From: Bacteroidales bacterium
Lineage (GTDB): Bacteria > Bacteroidota > Bacteroidia > Bacteroidales > JAADJA01
Direction of reading: 5' to 3'
Length of the DNA: 34,786 bases
NCBI GenBank assembly: GCA_026984135.1
Contig: JALSSR010000241.1
Location: forward strand, 1-34,786
The notes under the pieces were generated by a model. The model saw only the letters and a program-made list of their open reading frames with translations. It searched no databases and was not told the origin of the DNA. Of the stretch, positions 25,862 to 33,450 are shown piece by piece (position 1 is the first letter of the stretch; every line of letters begins with the position of its first letter). Made by a program: the position numbers and the translations under genes.

Positions 25862-28332
25862 TCCTCTTTTGAACTAAACTTCAGTTTTATTTCATAACCT
25901 ATATATCCCAAGACCAACAGAATGACAAGCAGGGAACTTGCAAAGGAAATTTTTTCGCCGATATTGTAAACTTTAGGCTCGAATTTAAACTCAATGAGAT
26001 GTTTGCCTGCCGGAACTATCATTCCCCGCAAGACGTAATTCACCCTGAAATGAGGCTTAAGCTCACCGTCAACATACGCATTCCAGCCTTTCGGATAATA
26101 AATTTCGGAAAATACCGCAAGTTGTTCTTTGTGGGTATTCGACTGATATTTAAGATCGTTAGGAGCATAACTTATGAGTTTAATTAGTGCGGTTGTATCT
26201 TTCACAGGGACAAAACCTGTAAGCTCATTTTTAAAACGTTCGTCAATGACTGCTGTTTTTGCAGGATCAAAATCGGTGAGCGCATCTAACTCCTCATCGG
26301 CATTTTTCACCCATTTAATTTCATCAACAAACCATGCATTCCCGAGTGCCTGAGTATTAGGCATCACAGTAGGTTGTTTATTTTTATCCGGTTGAATAAT
26401 ATATTTGGTGTTCAACATATTAAGAACCGCCATATTAAATTTACCTTTGATTTGATGATCGTACAGCTCCTGATATCTTCTCAATTTTGCACCATGATAT
26501 CCGCCGATTGATTTATGATAGTATGACGTACTTGCATCGGCAAAAGGATCAACTGTCAGGTTCAATACTCTGTAATCGGGGTCTTTATCTTTAAGAATAA
26601 ACTCATCGGCTTTTGTTTTTCTGAAAGGTACGCTAACCTTAGATGCGGAGACAAACTTATCATTATTAAGATATCTTTTGTCAACACTCCACATATCAAC
26701 CAAAATCAATACGGTTATTATTATTAAAGCATAGCCTTGCTTAAGTTTTGTCTTTGCAAATGCCCAGATAGTTGCCGCAGCAAGCAAGATATAGATAAAA
26801 GAGCGGAACGCATCAGCCTTAAATATTTTCATTCTTGCAATTTCAACATTGGCAAAAAAATCGGCAATCTGCTTCCCGTATTCGGGATTTGACTTTTGCT
26901 GTTGAGCTATTGATTGCACCTCCTGATCGCTGATAAAATCAAAAAATAATCCCGGGAACAAAGCAAACAAAAGTGATAATCCGGCAGTCAGTCCGAAAGA
27001 AATATAAAAGGGATTAATCTTCGCCCCGAATAAATTTATTTTGCGATTAAAACTTTCAGGATCATTAAAAATTTGATTTAAAGCCAGTATTGCCAAAATG
27101 GGTATCGTAAGTTCTGCAATAACAAGTATCATTGAAACCGCCCTGAATTTATTATATCCCGGAAAGTAATCGAGGAAGAAGTCGGTTAAAGGCATAAAAT
27201 TCTTTCCCCACGAAAGCATTACAGACATAATTGTAGCGGCAAGTATCCACCATTTTAATTCACCCTTAATAATAAACAGCCCATAAATAAACAGAAACAT
27301 TATAATAGCACCTACATACACCGGTCCTGAAGTAAAAGGCTGATTACCCCAATAACGGTTGGCACTGTTAGCAACATACTCTTTAAACCGGCTATCAACT
27401 CCCGACAAAACGCTTTCATCATTTCCTATTACGCCTGATGCGCCACCCTTAGCGTCGGGTATCATCAGTGTGAAGGTCTCCCCTACTCCATAGCTCCATT
27501 GTGTGGCATAATCTTTATCGAGACCCGATGTACGGTTTTCCTTTTCCGTTGTCAACTCGGTTTTACCTCTAATTGTGTATTTCCCATACTCCCAGGTTGC
27601 CCACAGACTTGTGATATTGGTTAGTACAGCCAAAACCACAGCTACAATTACGACAGCAGATGATTTAATAAACGGCTGATAATCTTTGGTTTTTGTCACA
27701 TTAAAAAGTTCCGTAATACCGAACAATAAAAGGGCAAGCATAAGATAATATGTTATTTGAGGATGACCTGCCTGCAACTCAAGTGCAAGAAACAAAACGG
27801 TCAACAAACCTCCTAAAAGGTATTTTCTACGGTATGTGAGAATAAATCCAGCCAACACCGGAGCCATATATGCAATGGCATGTGCTTTGGAGTTGTGTCC
27901 GGCTTCAAGAACAATAAAAAAATAGGAGGAAAACCCGAAAGCAATTGCGCCGGCAATACCTAACCAGGGATTTACTCTAAGTACTATCATAAGAATATAG
28001 AACCCAAACATATACATAAACACAATCCAGGCAGGATGTGGTAGCCCGAGTCTGAATATTTTATCAATAAACCTGATCAAGTTTCCATTATACTCTGTAG
28101 ATATCTGATATGCAGGCATCCCACCGAACATTGAATTTGTCCACAAAGGCTCTTCACCTGTCTTTGCCCTGAAATCAACAATCTCTTTCGACATTCCTTT
28201 GAAATTGGAGACATCATTCGATTGTAGTTTCTTTCCTTCAAGAACAGGACTTAAATAAGCAAGTGCTAAAAACAGAAAAATAAAAATTGCTGCAATGTGC
28301 GGGATGAATTTTTTAAAATCAATGTTCTTCAT
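25858..28332 (-). CDS. YfhO-family multi-spanning membrane protein
   Basis: 824 aa with a hydrophobic helix at ~12-30, roughly a dozen more through residue ~560, a long soluble part (~590-780) and a final helix at ~790-812. The motif LWTNSMFGGMPAYQ (~63-76) and AGHNSKAHAIAYMAP are characteristic of YfhO proteins, which resemble GT-C enzymes using lipid-linked sugars. In Firmicutes, YfhO is known to add sugars to lipoteichoic acid together with CsbB-type enzymes. That substrate does not exist here, so an analogous role in glycan or protein decoration outside the membrane is inference. Located between the FkbM methyltransferase (15 bases upstream) and a glycosyltransferase (4-base overlap). Confidence 0.88.
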   Translation of the reverse strand: MKNIDFKKFIPHIAAIFIFLFLALAYLSPVLEGKKLQSNDVSNFKGMSKEIVDFRAKTGEEPLWTNSMFGGMPAYQISTEYNGNLIRFIDKIFRLGLPHPAWIVFMYMFGFYILMIVLRVNPWLGIAGAIAFGFSSYFFIVLEAGHNSKAHAIAYMAPVLAGFILTYRRKYLLGGLLTVLFLALELQAGHPQITYYLMLALLLFGITELFNVTKTKDYQPFIKSSAVVIVAVVLAVLTNITSLWATWEYGKYTIRGKTELTTEKENRTSGLDKDYATQWSYGVGETFTLMIPDAKGGASGVIGNDESVLSGVDSRFKEYVANSANRYWGNQPFTSGPVYVGAIIMFLFIYGLFIIKGELKWWILAATIMSVMLSWGKNFMPLTDFFLDYFPGYNKFRAVSMILVIAELTIPILAILALNQIFNDPESFNRKINLFGAKINPFYISFGLTAGLSLLFALFPGLFFDFISDQEVQSIAQQQKSNPEYGKQIADFFANVEIARMKIFKADAFRSFIYILLAAATIWAFAKTKLKQGYALIIITVLILVDMWSVDKRYLNNDKFVSASKVSVPFRKTKADEFILKDKDPDYRVLNLTVDPFADASTSYYHKSIGGYHGAKLRRYQELYDHQIKGKFNMAVLNMLNTKYIIQPDKNKQPTVMPNTQALGNAWFVDEIKWVKNADEELDALTDFDPAKTAVIDERFKNELTGFVPVKDTTALIKLISYAPNDLKYQSNTHKEQLAVFSEIYYPKGWNAYVDGELKPHFRVNYVLRGMIVPAGKHLIEFKFEPKVYNIGEKISFASSLLVILLVLGYIGYEIKLKFSSKEE

Positions 28333-28347
28333 ATTTACACTATTTAA

Positions 28348-29118
28348 TTAAGTCAAAAATAATTTATTATTTATATTGGATAATCTGCTTTCGGGAATAA
28401 AAAAGATATCTCCAAAAGGTTTATTTTTATTCTGTTTTTCAGAAATCAATTTATCATTAACCAGATTAAAAGTTTTGTATCCGTACTGACCAATAAGTTT
28501 CTCGATTTTTTCTTTGGCCTCTCCACCGGTTTCAATCTGCATTATAGGCTGAAATTTTGAAATCAAAGATAACATCTCAGGAATTACTATGCCTTCGTAT
28601 CCTTCAATATCACACTTTATATAGTCAAGTTTTTCAAGGGATTTAAAAACCTCATTCGGATTCATTACTGTCACGTCGAAAGTAAACTTACTCTCAAAAT
28701 CATCATCCATTATTTGCGTACGTCCGTGACTAAGATATTTATTTCCGGCAGGAATCCCCATCCTGACAGTTACGCCATTCTCCTTTCCAAGTGCATAGGG
28801 AACAATTTCAATATTTTTATATTTTCGGGTATTTCGCACCAGAACCTCACGGAACGTGGTAACCGGTTCAACACTAAAAACCCTTCCTGTATTACCTGTT
28901 AATTCTGCAAAGATAACGGAATAATAACCCAAATTTGCACCAATATCAATGATAAAATCACCCTCGTGAATAAGATTTCTGACAAAATAATGGTGGCTGA
29001 TAACAGGACTCCCTTTCAGTAATCCCGTTTTGTAAAAAAAGAAAAAGGCGGAACTAACAATTTTAAGATAGTTCTTCAGTCCGAATATTTTAAAAAGAAT
29101 TCTTTTAATCAGATTCAT
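28348..29118 (-). CDS. FkbM family methyltransferase
   Basis: 256 aa. The SAM-binding motif FIIDIGANLGYYS (residues 55-67), SVEP (82-85) and the FkbM hallmark IKCDIEGYEG (167-176), followed by IMQIETGG, identify the family, which O-methylates sugars or small molecules. The N-terminal ~45 residues include an amphipathic or hydrophobic stretch (AFFFFYKTGLL) that may touch the membrane. The start is firmly set by a 10-base Shine-Dalgarno match at 29122-29131 inside the end of the DUF4834 gene, which it overlaps by 14 bases. Probably methylates a residue of the same envelope glycan; substrate unknown. Confidence 0.9.
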   Translation of the reverse strand: MNLIKRILFKIFGLKNYLKIVSSAFFFFYKTGLLKGSPVISHHYFVRNLIHEGDFIIDIGANLGYYSVIFAELTGNTGRVFSVEPVTTFREVLVRNTRKYKNIEIVPYALGKENGVTVRMGIPAGNKYLSHGRTQIMDDDFESKFTFDVTVMNPNEVFKSLEKLDYIKCDIEGYEGIVIPEMLSLISKFQPIMQIETGGEAKEKIEKLIGQYGYKTFNLVNDKLISEKQNKNKPFGDIFFIPESRLSNINNKLFLT

Positions 29119-29359
29119 CTTTCACCTCCTTGTAATCAACATACTCGCCAATATCATCAAGTTTTGCTTTTTTCTCAGGCTTATAATCAATAGATACCTC
29201 ACCTTCCTTTTTTTGAGCCGGTTCATTATATCTGTCCTGAAAATTTTTTGCAGCTTTATTTATGAAATATTTTGCAATCCACGGCATGACATACCTTGCT
29301 ATCAGTTTAAACAGATAGTAAACTATCAAAATTATCAATATTGTTCTGAGGAGTTGCAT
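29105..29359 (-). CDS. DUF4834 family small membrane protein
   Basis: 84 aa. One N-terminal membrane helix (~4-25, LLRTILIILIVYYLFKLIARYV) is followed by a charged cytoplasmic tail rich in Lys and Glu with a conserved-looking IGEYVDYKEVKDE end. This is the layout of DUF4834 proteins of Bacteroidota, whose function is not known. It is the first gene of the minus-strand operon and carries the ribosome-binding site of the next gene within its last codons. Confidence 0.85.
   Translation of the reverse strand: MQLLRTILIILIVYYLFKLIARYVMPWIAKYFINKAAKNFQDRYNEPAQKKEGEVSIDYKPEKKAKLDDIGEYVDYKEVKDESD
29122..29131 (-). promoter_or_regulatory. Full-length Shine-Dalgarno site for the FkbM gene
   Basis: On the minus strand this reads AAGGAGGTGA, a ten-base complement to the usual 16S rRNA tail. 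The core AGGAGG is six bases from the ATG at 29118. It doubles as the Lys-Glu-Val codons of DUF4834. Confidence 0.75.
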
Positions 29360-29391
29360 ATATTTAATATAACCGACAAATCAATCTGAGA

Positions 29392-29419
29392 CAAAAGTAG
29401 AATAATTCTTTCAAACAAA
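29392..29419 (-). promoter_or_regulatory. Promoter of the DUF4834-FkbM-YfhO-GT operon
   Basis: On the minus strand, TACTTTTG (29392-29399) is an exact TAnnTTTG match. TTTG (29416-29419) lies 16 bases upstream, slightly short; a second TTTG at 29412-29415 is nearer still. Transcription would begin near 29385, about 26 nt before the DUF4834 start. Confidence 0.6.
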
Positions 29420-29432
29420 AGGATAATCGTAT

Positions 29433-29469
29433 AAAAAAACAAAGAGGAGATAATCTAAAAATTATCTCC
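29433..29469 (-). terminator. Rho-independent terminator of rpmH
   Basis: On the minus strand a perfect 9-bp stem, GGAGATAAT pairing with ATTATCTCC around a six-base loop (29446-29469), is followed by TCTTTGTTTTTTT. It begins about 40 bases after the rpmH stop and would stop rpmH transcripts before the DUF4834 promoter. Confidence 0.85.
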
Positions 29470-29507
29470 CCAATGATATATTCTTACAGAGTTAATACCC
29501 TGATAAA

Positions 29508-29666
29508 CTATCTCTTATCAAGTTTTTCGTCGGAAACCGTCAATTTCTTTCTTCCTTTGGCACGTCTTCTTGCCAAAACTTTACGCCCGTTCTTAGTAGC
29601 CATTCTTGCTCTGAAGCCATGCTTATTAACTCTCTTTCTTCTCGATGGTTGAAATGTTCTTTTCAT
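29508..29666 (-). CDS. rpmH: Large ribosomal subunit protein bL34
   Basis: 52 aa, recognised by direct translation of the minus strand: [20 protein letters not shown], then [20 protein letters not shown] and a short tail ending DEKLDKR. This is the canonical L34 sequence, rich in Arg and Lys, binding 23S rRNA in the large subunit. The length is normal for Bacteroidota. It is a single-gene unit with its own promoter (29690-29720) and terminator (29433-29469). rnpA, the frequent neighbour of rpmH in other bacteria, is not next to it. Confidence 0.97.
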   Translation of the reverse strand: MKRTFQPSRRKRVNKHGFRARMATKNGRKVLARRRAKGRKKLTVSDEKLDKR

Positions 29667-29689
29667 TGTTACCTATTTTTTTGAGGGTG

Positions 29690-29720
29690 CAAAGATATGT
29701 ATATTTTATTTTATGACAAG
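29690..29720 (-). promoter_or_regulatory. rpmH promoter
   Basis: On the minus strand TATCTTTG (29690-29697) matches TAnnTTTG exactly, and CTTG (29717-29720) lies 19 bases upstream as a 3/4 match to TTTG. Transcription would start near 29683, about 17 nt before the rpmH ATG. Confidence 0.7.
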
Positions 29721-29769
29721 AAAAAAATAAAAATATTTTTTATGTCAACAAATAATAAAACCGCATGAA

Positions 29770-32676
29770 TTAATTGATTACTATTTTCTTTGTCTGATAA
29801 CTCTTATCAGTCTCAATTCTAATGAAGTATATACCTTTTGATAATATGCTTGTATCAATGAGCAATCTTCTTTTTCGCGAAATATTATTATTCCTGTAAA
29901 CGATCTCTCCGTTAACATTAACAATTGATAGTGATCTAACAACCGCACCATCATTAAAAGTAATAGAAAAATATGATTTTGCAGGATTTGGAGAGATATC
30001 AAATAGATCAACTCCGGTTTCATTTTCTTCAACACCAACTATATCGGATAAAAGTGCAACAAAACCATGTCTGTTATTAGAATATAATTGCTCATCACCA
30101 ACAGAAAAGTTCCCCATAAAATATCCTCCTGTTATTATATTATCTTTGTCGAGAAATGCCACACTTTGAATAGCTGCCGTACCATTATTTCCCTGTGCAG
30201 TTTTCACCCACTCCAACTCACCATTAGTCTTATACTTTGAAACAAAAATATCTGTCATTCCTTCAACGGGATAATATGTATAGTCATCACCAAATTCCAA
30301 TGTATCCCTTACCTGTGCACCCAAATAAACACTACCCTCAAAATCAACATCCATCTGATTAAAATCATATGCCAACAAATGCATTCTGATTGAATTTACC
30401 CAAACCGTATTACCGTCAGGATCAAATTTACCTATAAAATAGCTATAATTATAATCAGGACTTAGTAATAAGAAATTATCAAAATATGTCGAATCGGTAT
30501 GCCATCCCTTAATATATATATAACCTTCATTATCGGTTTTAATGCCTGTAGGCCAACAATACCAGTCACCATAATTAACCGTTGAACCTGCTTTTGAAGT
30601 TAACCACAAAACCTCTCCATTAGAATTTAATTTTGCAAATACAATATTTCCATCTCCTTCAAGAAGTGTTATTTGAGAATTACCGAACGTAACATTTTCG
30701 GAAGTAAACTCCCCGGTAAAGTAAATATTGTTATCGCTATCTGTCGCAACCAATCCGCTGAATTCATCTGTTTCGCCACCGCCACTGGTTGCCCATATAG
30801 CTTCTCCGTCATTTCCATATTTTGCAATAAAAACATCGGAAAAACCATTGGAAGTCAATGTTGTACCTCCGATATTAATAATCTCCGAATAGAAAATACC
30901 GCTTAACAAAATATTTCCGGCATTATCAGGAGATAAACAGAGTTCATCACCATCGAAATCATTCTTTTTCGCCCAGATAAAATTCCCGTCAAAATCATAT
31001 TTTATTATAAAAACACTTCCAGATAACTCCGGAATTAGCACTGTGTATTCCGGAATTGTCAGGCTGCTATAAAATGTACCGGTAATATACACATAATTAT
31101 TGATACTATCTATAGTATTATAACTTCCATAAGAACTCAGTTTAAAGTCATCGCATAGAAATGTTTTTTTCCATAAAATCTCTCCATTAATGTTATGTTT
31201 TGCCAAAAATAATCCTTCATCCTGAACTTGCCCGAAATAGTCAATATCACTTGTGGTATATCCGTAGACATAAGCATTTTTATCATTATCGGTTACTATC
31301 CCGCAAACCCTCGCATTACCCGAATCACCACTAAAAGATTTAAACCATGTTTCAGAAAAAGCTTCATTTAAAAGAGATAAATATATCAAATCGTTTTTTA
31401 CTCCTGTTGCCACAATAGAGTATGTCACAGGATTATAACAAAACTCATTCATTTTATAAAAATATACTGAGCTGTTGATTTCATCTCCATTCTCAATATT
31501 ATATTCATATAAATTGGCACCACTGAAGTTATAAAATAAAAATAATTTTCCATAACCACCTGTAATCTTTATATCTTGATAAATGTTAAGTGTATAAATA
31601 TCTTTCCCCCATACAGGTTCACAGGAAGAAGAAAATTTCAGCAAAAAACCAGGTGGGTAATTTTCAAAAGTTATGTTGCCAACTTGTAAATCTCCCTTCT
31701 TGCGTCCAGCTACATACAAACTTCCGTCATCATCACAAAACATTGATTCCCCGACACTATAGCCATTACTTGTAGCTTCCGCCACTGTTATCTGGTTGAA
31801 AGAGAAGTTCAAATCGGATTCGGCAACAAACAGATTACCTGAATTTGTCGGTTCAACCCAAATCGTACCAATATATCCTGCTTCAGTGATTGCTCCCGTA
31901 AAATAAATCGAATTTCCGTGAATAACCATATTATTAAAAACCTGTTCGAAATAAAGCGAGGTTAGCAAATTACCTGATGAGCTATATTTTAACAATTCAC
32001 TATAGTGATTCCATCCGGTTGTTTCTCCGCACTTTCCCAAGACAAAGATATTTCCATCTCCGTCTGAATTTATTTTTAACCCGGAATAGGAATTTGTCCC
32101 GTTATTTTTCGCAAGTAAAACCCCCCCCTCATTATTTAATTTTACAAAAAATAAACTTTCAGAGCTATTGCCTGGAAGTGTAAAGTCACCAATTGTTGCT
32201 GCACCTGTATAATATCCTGTTACATAAATATTTCCATCAGCATCAATATTAATGTCATTCGAAACTATTTTTTTATATTCTTGCGCATAAAATTGGGTCA
32301 ACCAAATAAAATTACCTGAAATATCGAACTTAGCAACAATTCCATCCCAATCACCTAAACTAACATAAGAATTACCTTCAATAGATATTTCACCGGAAAA
32401 TCTACCTGTCATATAAATATTTCCATCTTCATCCATAATAATATCAGAGGAATAATCAACACCTGTACCTCCAAATTCACTTACCCAAGACCAATCAGGT
32501 GGCTCTCCATAATCAGTAATTATATTACCGGATTTATGTAATGAATAATCATAATTAGTTGGGTTTTCTTGCTCCGTACCATTTTTAATCTTCTGTAGTT
32601 CATTAAAATTAATTTGACCATAGACTATAACCGTACCCAAAACGAAAACAAAAAGGGCTAAACTTGTTTTTTTCAT
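29770..32676 (-). CDS. SBBP-type beta-propeller surface protein with T9SS type A sorting domain
   Basis: 968 aa. The signal peptide is ~1-20. Residues ~60-880 are many tandem ~60-70-residue repeats of the SBBP (beta-propeller) kind: D-x-D-G-N-I-Y-[MV]-T-G, a short 'SG..IEG' stretch, then D-x-[FI]-[IV]-A-K-[FY]-D-x-x-G-N-F-I-W. Residues ~888-968 are a type A sorting domain (FDISPNPAKSYFSITF, SIVNVNGEIVYRN, LSKGIYFIRIE ... KKIVIN), so it is a type IX secretion substrate. The 5' end faces the nuclease gene across 97 bases. Codons 183-186 include an eight-G run where gain or loss of one base would lead to an early stop. Binding partner unknown. Confidence 0.88.
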   Translation of the reverse strand: MKKTSLALFVFVLGTVIVYGQINFNELQKIKNGTEQENPTNYDYSLHKSGNIITDYGEPPDWSWVSEFGGTGVDYSSDIIMDEDGNIYMTGRFSGEISIEGNSYVSLGDWDGIVAKFDISGNFIWLTQFYAQEYKKIVSNDINIDADGNIYVTGYYTGAATIGDFTLPGNSSESLFFVKLNNEGGVLLAKNNGTNSYSGLKINSDGDGNIFVLGKCGETTGWNHYSELLKYSSSGNLLTSLYFEQVFNNMVIHGNSIYFTGAITEAGYIGTIWVEPTNSGNLFVAESDLNFSFNQITVAEATSNGYSVGESMFCDDDGSLYVAGRKKGDLQVGNITFENYPPGFLLKFSSSCEPVWGKDIYTLNIYQDIKITGGYGKLFLFYNFSGANLYEYNIENGDEINSSVYFYKMNEFCYNPVTYSIVATGVKNDLIYLSLLNEAFSETWFKSFSGDSGNARVCGIVTDNDKNAYVYGYTTSDIDYFGQVQDEGLFLAKHNINGEILWKKTFLCDDFKLSSYGSYNTIDSINNYVYITGTFYSSLTIPEYTVLIPELSGSVFIIKYDFDGNFIWAKKNDFDGDELCLSPDNAGNILLSGIFYSEIINIGGTTLTSNGFSDVFIAKYGNDGEAIWATSGGGETDEFSGLVATDSDNNIYFTGEFTSENVTFGNSQITLLEGDGNIVFAKLNSNGEVLWLTSKAGSTVNYGDWYCWPTGIKTDNEGYIYIKGWHTDSTYFDNFLLLSPDYNYSYFIGKFDPDGNTVWVNSIRMHLLAYDFNQMDVDFEGSVYLGAQVRDTLEFGDDYTYYPVEGMTDIFVSKYKTNGELEWVKTAQGNNGTAAIQSVAFLDKDNIITGGYFMGNFSVGDEQLYSNNRHGFVALLSDIVGVEENETGVDLFDISPNPAKSYFSITFNDGAVVRSLSIVNVNGEIVYRNNNISRKRRLLIDTSILSKGIYFIRIETDKSYQTKKIVIN
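32121..32128 (-). repeat. G8 homopolymer tract inside the propeller gene
   Basis: Eight consecutive G on the coding strand span codons 183-186 (Glu-Gly-Gly-Val). Loss of one G leads to a TAA within about 16 codons; gain of one leads to a TAA within about seven. The tract is read directly; slippage is inferred. Confidence 0.8.
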
Positions 32677-32705
32677 AATTAATTTATTATTGTTTGATTA
32701 TGAAA

Positions 32706-32739
32706 CAAAAATAGATAAAATTTCAATAATTACATCAAA
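32706..32739 (-). promoter_or_regulatory. Candidate promoter of the propeller gene
   Basis: On the minus strand TATTTTTG (32706-32713) matches TAnnTTTG, with TTTG (32736-32739) 22 bases upstream, at the long end of usable spacing. Transcription would begin near 32699, about 22 nt before the ATG. I see only a weak candidate (TATTTTTA at 32745-32752) for the divergent nuclease gene. Confidence 0.5.
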
Positions 32740-32773
32740 AATATTATTTTTATCTTATATATAAACATACATT

Positions 32774-33400
32774 ATGAAAATATCAATCATTGCAGACAAC
32801 AGGGAAAGGAAATCGGGTATTCCCGAAATACTTATAAAAAAGGGAGTTAGTCTCAGGCTGTTGCAACTTGCTACCGGTGATTATATCATAAATGAAAGCA
32901 TAATTGTCGAACGTAAGACCTCACAGGATTTTATACAATCAATAAAAAACGGCAGGCTTTTCAATCAATGTTCCGGATTACGAAAAACAGGAATGCTCCC
33001 GCTCATCATTGTTGAGGGAAATCCATTTGAAGCCGGATCGAAAATAACTGCCGAATCAATAAAAGGAGCTTTACTCTCGGTAACTCTGTCGTGGCAAATT
33101 CCCGTAATAAGGTCATCGGGAAAGGAAGATACCGCCAACCTTATGATATTGGCCGCCCGTCAACGGCTTAACCCTCCGCAGTTCATACGCAATACAGGTG
33201 GTAAGACAAGAGTAAAGCGAACAAATATTCATTATTTCATAGGCAACCTGCCCGGTGTGGGTCCGACATTGGCTTCAAATCTTTTGACTCATTTCAAAAC
33301 CATTGAGAATATCGTTCTCGCCGACATAATTGACCTGATTGAAGTTGATGGCATAGGAAAGAAAAAAGCAGAGTTTTTATATAAATTTTTCAGGGAATAA
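32774..33400 (+). CDS. Compact XPF/ERCC4-type structure-specific nuclease with helix-hairpin-helix domain
   Basis: 208 aa. Residues ~3-130 are an ERCC4 nuclease domain: DNRER (8-12), TGDYII (34-39), the metal-binding VERKTSQDF (45-53) and SIKNGRLFNQ (56-65), matching the G-D-Y...E-R-K-x3-D core of XPF, Mus81 and archaeal Hef. Residues ~153-208 carry two helix-hairpin-helix motifs (NLPGVGPTLA and EVDGIGKKKA) for DNA binding. No helicase part is present, so the layout is like the short archaeal XPF. By family knowledge it should cut branched or flapped DNA, probably as a dimer. The gene stands alone, divergent from a surface protein and convergent with pepD, so context gives no pathway. All catalytic residues appear intact. 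Confidence 0.9.
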   Translation: MKISIIADNRERKSGIPEILIKKGVSLRLLQLATGDYIINESIIVERKTSQDFIQSIKNGRLFNQCSGLRKTGMLPLIIVEGNPFEAGSKITAESIKGALLSVTLSWQIPVIRSSGKEDTANLMILAARQRLNPPQFIRNTGGKTRVKRTNIHYFIGNLPGVGPTLASNLLTHFKTIENIVLADIIDLIEVDGIGKKKAEFLYKFFRE

Positions 33401-33401
33401 A

Positions 33402-33428
33402 AAACCCGAAAGCAAAACTTCCGGGTTT
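33402..33428. terminator. Shared hairpin terminator between nuclease gene and pepD
   Basis: AAACCCG (33402-33408) pairs with CGGGTTT (33422-33428), and three further pairs form inside after one mismatch. On the minus strand it is followed by a T6 run, a good terminator for pepD. On the + strand the tail is only TTTCTATT, so termination of the nuclease transcript is less sure. Confidence 0.75.
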
Positions 33429-33450
33429 CTATTATGATTAATCGAGACGA

